Of a stretch of 64,000 bases of DNA, positions 60,057 through 64,000 are shown in pieces. Both the position numbers and the translations under genes were made by a program. Positions within the stretch are counted from its first letter, which is position 1. Each line of letters begins with the position of its first letter. The notes under the pieces are model-generated. The model was given only the letters and a program-made list of their open reading frames with translations. It did not search any database and was not told where the DNA came from. Source of the stretch: Oscillospiraceae bacterium (GTDB taxonomy: Bacteria; Bacillota; Clostridia; Oscillospirales; CAG-382); assembly GCA_015063785.1 (NCBI GenBank), contig SVTM01000009.1:1-64000 (forward strand). Direction: 5' to 3'.

Positions 60057-60186
60057 ATCGAACTGTTTCCCTCCGATAGAATTATTTTGTCACATAGACC
60101 TTTAATAATATATCATGTCAAAAGCCGTTGTTTGTTAAAGAATTTGAAACTTTTATGCCGATATATGAAAAATTGCATTTTTTCTC

Positions 60187-60215
60187 TTGACAAAAGGCTT
60201 TTTTTGTCATATAAT
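60187..60215 (+). promoter_or_regulatory. Consensus promoter of the TPP riboswitch-thiT transcript
   Basis: TTGACA (60187-60192) and TATAAT (60210-60215) are 17 bp apart, an exact match, about 32 nt before the riboswitch. Confidence 0.9.
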
Positions 60216-60246
60216 CTGTTCCAAGCTGTAAAAAGCGCGACAATCG

Positions 60247-60368
60247 AATATATCAGGGGTGCTGTTGCACAAGGCGTCGGACGCGGCGCGTGATGACAAC
60301 GGCTGAGATGGGATCTCTCCCGAACCCTTTTAACCTGTTCGGATAATACCGGCGTAGGAAGATATTTC
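60247..60368 (+). ncRNA. TPP riboswitch (THI element)
   Basis: AGGGGTGC, GGCTGAGATGGG, CCCGAACCC, AACCTGTTCGGATAATACCG and GCGTAGGAAGATA appear in order, the conserved core of the thiamine pyrophosphate aptamer, and ATATC/GATAT ends close P1. It senses TPP and controls thiT. Confidence 0.96.
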
Positions 60369-60393
60369 ACAACACACATATATTTGTTGAAAT

Positions 60394-60429
60394 CACCGCA
60401 CCGATGTATTCTGTGCGGTTTTTGTTTTT
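60394..60429 (+). terminator. Riboswitch-controlled terminator before thiT
   Basis: The stem ACCGCAC with GTGCGGT has an 11-nt loop and is followed by TTTTTGTTTTT, 26 nt after the TPP aptamer. It is the likely expression platform. Confidence 0.85.
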
Positions 60430-60491
60430 CCCGGGGACAGACCGCAGTCGCAAAAAGCTTTTTCGCTAAATTTTGAAAGGAAAAACAAAAA

Positions 60492-61052
60492 ATGAACAAC
60501 AAAAGAAAATCTAATCTGTACGCTCTTGTAGAATGTGCAATCCTCGTGGCATTAAGTTTTGTTTTGAGTCTTATCAAAATATTCGAAATGCCTTTCGGAG
60601 GCTCTGTCACCTTGCTCAGCATGCTGCCCGTTTGCGTTGCGGCATTGCGCAACGGCCCGAAATGGGGCTTGGGCGCGGCGTTTGTTTACTCGATAACCCA
60701 GGCGATGGTGTCTGGTGCTGCAGGATGGGGTCTTTCGGTGGGAGTGCTCATCACCTGCTATCTTCTTGACTACATCGTTGCTTTCACTGTTTTGGGCCTT
60801 TGCGGATTTTTCTGCAAAAAAAGCGCACTTGTTCAATCGATCAGCGTTGTGGGCGTGTGCATTCTGAGATTTTTGTGCCACTATGCTTCGGGCGTTACCA
60901 TCTGGAAATCCTCTGCCTTTGACGCAGGTTACACAAATCCATATCTTTATTCGCTTCTTTACAACGGCGCGTACATGCTTCCCGAAGCAATATTCACCGC
61001 CATCGGTGCTTTTATCATCATCAAAGCTTTCAAATCAAGAAAGTTGCTCTGA
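60492..61052 (+). CDS. thiT: ECF transporter S component for thiamine (ThiT)
   Basis: A 186-residue protein with six helices. It opens with a short basic N-terminus and ALVECAILVALSFVLSLIKIF, then PFGGSVTLLSMLPVCVAALRNG, where ThiT has its thiamine-binding loop L1. A C-terminal HYASGVTIW and N-P-Y-L-Y-S-x-x-Y-N-G-x-Y-M-x-P-E stretch completes the substrate site. ThiT captures thiamine with the shared ECF module, not encoded here. The upstream TPP riboswitch confirms the role. Its last codons overlap the convergent RluA-type gene by 18 nt. Confidence 0.95.
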   Translation: MNNKRKSNLYALVECAILVALSFVLSLIKIFEMPFGGSVTLLSMLPVCVAALRNGPKWGLGAAFVYSITQAMVSGAAGWGLSVGVLITCYLLDYIVAFTVLGLCGFFCKKSALVQSISVVGVCILRFLCHYASGVTIWKSSAFDAGYTNPYLYSLLYNGAYMLPEAIFTAIGAFIIIKAFKSRKLL

Positions 61053-61922
61053 CAAAAGCTCCGAATCGCAAAATGGCGGACATTCAATCTTCATTTCCTG
61101 CCTTGTGACAGGATGGAGAAAGCTCACCTCGGTGCAATGGAGAAACAGGGTCTTGCCTGCGATCTCCTTGCCATAGAGATAATCATATTTCAAAGGGCAG
61201 CCTATGTGTGCCATATGCACCCGTATCTGATGAGTTCTGCCGGTTATGGGGCGGACGAGAGCAACAGCGCTTTCGTCTGCCCTTTTTTCTATTATTTCGT
61301 ATTCGGTAACAGCTTCTTTTCCGCCCTCGTCCACCATTCTTTTTATAACGCTGTCGGGGCATCTTGCAATGGGAGCCTCCACCCTTCCCTTGTCCTTTTC
61401 GGGACATCGAGACAAAAGGGCAAGATATCTCTTTTTTATTCTTCCCTCTTTTATATCCTCCGACATAACGGTGGCGGAAAGTTTGTTTTTTGCCACAAGG
61501 ACAATACCCGTGGTATCGCGGTCGAGGCGCGTTATGGGACGGAAAACAAAGTTTTCGCCGCGATAATAATACATAACGGCGTTGCCGAGGGTGTTGTCGT
61601 AATTATATGCACTTGGATGGATCGGCATATCCTTGGGTTTTGACACAGCAAGGATATCTTCGTCCTCGTATATAACATGTATGGGAAGATCGACGGGCAC
61701 GACATTTTCTGACGGTTTTTCCTCGGCAATCACAATAACAAGGCTCTGCCCTACGGCAACCCTTTCGCGCACCGTCACGTTTTTTCCGTCCAGCAATATT
61801 CCGCCCTGACGTTTGAGCTCGGGCAGGAGTCGGGAGGAAACGCAAAGCTTCCTTTTCAAAAGCTCGAGAACACTTTTTCCGTCATCCGACGCATCAATAA
61901 GGTGTCTTATCTCTCTTATCAT
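61035..61922 (-). CDS. RluA-family rRNA/tRNA pseudouridine synthase
   Basis: A 295-residue cytoplasmic enzyme. An S4-like N-terminal region (about 1-75, with LLPELKRQGGILLDGK) is followed by the catalytic domain: DEDILAVSKPKDMPIHPS near residue 87, then PITRLDRDTTGIVLVAK with catalytic Asp near residue 133, and a late RPITGRTHQIRVHMAHIG. RluA/RluD types convert uridines in 23S rRNA or tRNA; which site is not determined. It starts 3 nt after the upstream hypothetical gene's stop, so they share a transcript. Confidence 0.93.
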   Translation of the reverse strand: MIREIRHLIDASDDGKSVLELLKRKLCVSSRLLPELKRQGGILLDGKNVTVRERVAVGQSLVIVIAEEKPSENVVPVDLPIHVIYEDEDILAVSKPKDMPIHPSAYNYDNTLGNAVMYYYRGENFVFRPITRLDRDTTGIVLVAKNKLSATVMSEDIKEGRIKKRYLALLSRCPEKDKGRVEAPIARCPDSVIKRMVDEGGKEAVTEYEIIEKRADESAVALVRPITGRTHQIRVHMAHIGCPLKYDYLYGKEIAGKTLFLHCTEVSFLHPVTRQEMKIECPPFCDSELLSEQLS

Positions 61923-61925
61923 TTT

Positions 61926-62954
61926 TTACTTTTCAACAAATCCCTTTTCTTCATCAAATTCATAAAGAGCAATGTCGGTTCCCCAGCCGTTTTCATCCCG
62001 GAAATCGCGCGAGAAAAGAAAACTTCCATCCGAAAGAGATGCCATTCCCGTGGTACCATAGGGGAAATCTATGCCGAAAACGCCGCTTTTTTCATCGTAC
62101 TTTCCTATCTCGGCAAGAAAAAGCTTTTCACCCTTTTCGTCGATACCGCAAAGAGAGCCGTATTCAGAACTTTTTTTCATGTCTATGGCAAACATGGGAT
62201 AGTTGGGAAAATTATTCTTTTGACCCGGATAAACGGCGGCAAAAATAAGCCCCGTTTTCTCATCATATTCAAGATTCTGCACGCCGAAATTTGTGTTTCC
62301 GGTATAAACAAAATACTTGCCGTCGCATTTTGACGGACCACATCTGTGCATATCGGTCTGAACAAGGGGCCGCTCGTACTTTTTCAATTCATCAACGTCA
62401 TATCTCAACAACACCTGATGGTCGTTGTCGCACCTTGCGGTATCTGAATACACACCGTAGGCAACGTAAAGATGCTTTTTGGAAGAAAGGTCGCCCGCCA
62501 TCGGTGCAAAGGTCATGCCGTCTATACCACTGCATCCGTATCTGTGACCGCAAGCTTCGTAATCACGCAAAACCTCATCAAGAAACACCGCTGTCATAAT
62601 GCCGTCTTTTTCGGCATCCATGTCCCGGCGGTCGATCTTTTCGACATCAAAGATCGCAACGTAAAAACCATCCTTGACGTCAATGAGGTTTCCAAGTCCT
62701 TTCAGTATTCCCGCACCGATTTTGTCGTGTTTGAATTCCAACGAGCCATACACCCTGCCGTCATCGTAGTTATATGCAATACATCCAAGATGTCCTGCAA
62801 GCCCTTTTACACTTCCGATGATATTTCCGTAAAGGTCGGTCTTTATAAGGCATGTGGTAAAAGAGTAATAGATATATTCCCGTTTCTTATCTATGGCAAT
62901 CCCTTGGATGTGCCCTGTATTTATACCGCAAAGCTTCACGTTTGGCTTTTTCAT
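61926..62954 (-). CDS. Hypothetical protein, beta-propeller-like
   Basis: A soluble 342-residue protein without a signal peptide. Segments such as HIQGIAIDKKREYIYYSF, LGCIAYNYDDGRVYGSLE, VYTGNTNFGVQNLEYD and GTTGMASLSDGSFLFSRD repeat the hydrophobic-D/G-Y-hydrophobic pattern of propeller blades. No catalytic motif is recognisable. It begins next to the stop of the MFS gene (TGATATG) and is followed after 3 nt by the RluA-type gene, so the three are one unit. Possibly an enzyme or sensor for the substrate carried by the MFS protein; that is a guess. Confidence 0.6.
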   Translation of the reverse strand: MKKPNVKLCGINTGHIQGIAIDKKREYIYYSFTTCLIKTDLYGNIIGSVKGLAGHLGCIAYNYDDGRVYGSLEFKHDKIGAGILKGLGNLIDVKDGFYVAIFDVEKIDRRDMDAEKDGIMTAVFLDEVLRDYEACGHRYGCSGIDGMTFAPMAGDLSSKKHLYVAYGVYSDTARCDNDHQVLLRYDVDELKKYERPLVQTDMHRCGPSKCDGKYFVYTGNTNFGVQNLEYDEKTGLIFAAVYPGQKNNFPNYPMFAIDMKKSSEYGSLCGIDEKGEKLFLAEIGKYDEKSGVFGIDFPYGTTGMASLSDGSFLFSRDFRDENGWGTDIALYEFDEEKGFVEK

Positions 62955-62955
62955 A

Positions 62956-64000
62956 TCATACGCCTTTCTTGTTTTTTTCGAAATATTTTCTCATATAAAG
63001 AATGATAAAAAATCCGGCAAGAGGAAACAACGATGCGCCAAGCACAGCACAACGCATTCCGAACTGTTCTGCCGTCATGCCAAGGCTTTGCGATATATTT
63101 GCCGCAAAACCGCTTGCTCCCACTGTATCGGCAACGATGCCCACAAGCTGGGGTGCAAGGGATGCGCCGGCGTCTCCTCCTGCCGCCATAAGAGCATACA
63201 CCGCAACCCCTGCCGCGGGAAATTTTTCACCCACAAAAGCGATCGTTCCGGGCCAGAGCATCGAGGTGCAAAGTCCTGTCAGCACGCACGCCGCAAGGCT
63301 GAAAACAGGCAACATGCTGACGCTTGCGACAAGATAGCACAAAAAAGCGCCTGCCATACCGAAAAGCATTACTTTAAGGATGTTTCTGCCGTATTTTGCA
63401 TAAAGGGTACGGCCGATACCGAGAAAAACGGCAAACAAAGCCATGCCGAATATATCTCCCCAAACCTTGGGCACACCTGCCGCCATTTCCATAAAGCTTG
63501 ATACCCACTGGGTCATGGTGCATTCCGACGCGCCGCCGAGAAAAATGCATATCATACACAAAACAACGCCTTTTGAAAAAAGCTTGTTTTCGGTCTTTTT
63601 TTCGCTCTCTTTGCCATCCATGTCAGGCAAATCTGCGACAAGAAACATAACCGCCGCAACAAGGGGCACAACTGCCCAGAAAAGGGCAAGATACATCCAG
63701 TTTTGCGCACCGAAAACTTTAAGATAAACAGAGTTAAGAATAACCGCGCCCACAACGCCCCAGGCGTAGATCGAATGGAGCTTGCTCATATCGCGCTCGG
63801 GATTTTTTGACGGCATTGCCGCCACCATCGGGCTCATCAGCACCTCGGCAAGCCCTGCCGAGACCGAATAGATGACGATTCCGATGCAAAGCCAAAGATA
63901 TGCATGCGATGGGAAAAGATGCGGCATGACCGCATAGCACAAAAGGCCTGCCGCCGTTATAAAGGGCATGGCACGAACGGTGGCATGAATATTGAATTTT
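62956..64000 (-). CDS. MFS transporter, N-terminus outside window
   Basis: The frame is open to the right edge (reading KFNIHATVRAMPFI at the border) and covers 347 codons plus stop. About ten hydrophobic segments are visible with MFS features. The first helices are missing; the G-x-x-x-D-R-x-G-R loop is not visible. A central charged loop (MDGKESEKKTENK, about residue 115) divides the halves. The substrate is unknown. An in-frame ATG at 63969 is probably internal because homologues normally have further helices before it. Confidence 0.8.
   Translation of the reverse strand, partial: KFNIHATVRAMPFITAAGLLCYAVMPHLFPSHAYLWLCIGIVIYSVSAGLAEVLMSPMVAAMPSKNPERDMSKLHSIYAWGVVGAVILNSVYLKVFGAQNWMYLALFWAVVPLVAAVMFLVADLPDMDGKESEKKTENKLFSKGVVLCMICIFLGGASECTMTQWVSSFMEMAAGVPKVWGDIFGMALFAVFLGIGRTLYAKYGRNILKVMLFGMAGAFLCYLVASVSMLPVFSLAACVLTGLCTSMLWPGTIAFVGEKFPAAGVAVYALMAAGGDAGASLAPQLVGIVADTVGASGFAANISQSLGMTAEQFGMRCAVLGASLFPLAGFFIILYMRKYFEKNKKGV

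Overview
The window looks like chromosomal DNA of a Gram-positive, S-layer-bearing member of the Firmicutes, probably class Clostridia and possibly a gut lineage. The evidence is three SLH-domain surface proteins, ECF-type vitamin transporters (RibU, ThiT) behind FMN and TPP riboswitches, a CpsB-type PHP phosphatase with a separate tyrosine kinase, strong GGAGG ribosome-binding sites, and sigma-A promoters that repeatedly match TTGACA-N17-TATAAT exactly. I would not name a genus.

Layout. 1-500: two very small hydrophobic-peptide genes on the minus strand (the first cut by the window edge) share a promoter-proximal element with tandem TGNCGA(A/G) boxes. 503-2350: a membrane-anchored BspA-like leucine-rich-repeat protein, followed by a cloverleaf-like palindromic element. 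2.6-4.5 kb: an FMN-riboswitch, ribU and HAD-phosphatase unit. 4.5-9.4 kb: the str operon rpsL-rpsG-fusA-tuf, with a second perfect promoter for tuf. 9.5-14.8 kb: an AEC permease with a phosphodiesterase, a GH78-like rhamnosidase and an SGNH esterase. 14.9-22 kb: two large paralogous SLH (S-layer) proteins whose three promoters carry the same 11-bp-spaced GTTACA direct repeat. 22-26.3 kb: a DD-carboxypeptidase homologue that appears to have lost two of its three catalytic motifs, coupled to ribF, then a Mog/MoaB-like protein and an orphan OmpR-family response regulator.

26.3-57.6 kb is one large minus-strand surface-glycan and surface-protein locus. It begins with a promoter at about 57.6 kb and the chain-length and phosphoregulatory genes cpsC-cpsD-cpsB. 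Next come a 3998-residue beta-helix surface protein, a 36-residue peptide, and an SLH protein with an 18-fold Pro-Gly-Thr-Asp-Thr stalk. After these come the initiating sugar transferase, an HPr-kinase-like protein, a PqqD-like protein, an S24/S26-type peptidase, four glycosyltransferases, a B12-type radical SAM enzyme, a small-molecule kinase, a phosphodiesterase-fold enzyme, Wzy, Wzx, an acyltransferase and a nucleotidyltransferase. The left end abuts a 5'-truncated gene fragment. The right end lies near a tRNA-Pro whose 3' end and terminator are duplicated. Both suggest the locus was acquired or exchanged.

Most notable: the 36-residue peptide and the SLH stalk protein end in the same nine residues (EGDNGTGWG), encoded by different synonymous codons. 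They sit beside PqqD-like, HprK-like and S26-like genes of kinds associated with peptide maturation. I read this as a candidate undescribed peptide or C-terminal tag modification system tied to glycan and S-layer assembly. The modification itself is inference.

58-64 kb returns to housekeeping genes: tRNA-Pro(GGG), an FAD-dependent oxidoreductase, TPP riboswitch-thiT, an RluA-type pseudouridine synthase, a hypothetical protein and an MFS transporter cut by the right edge.
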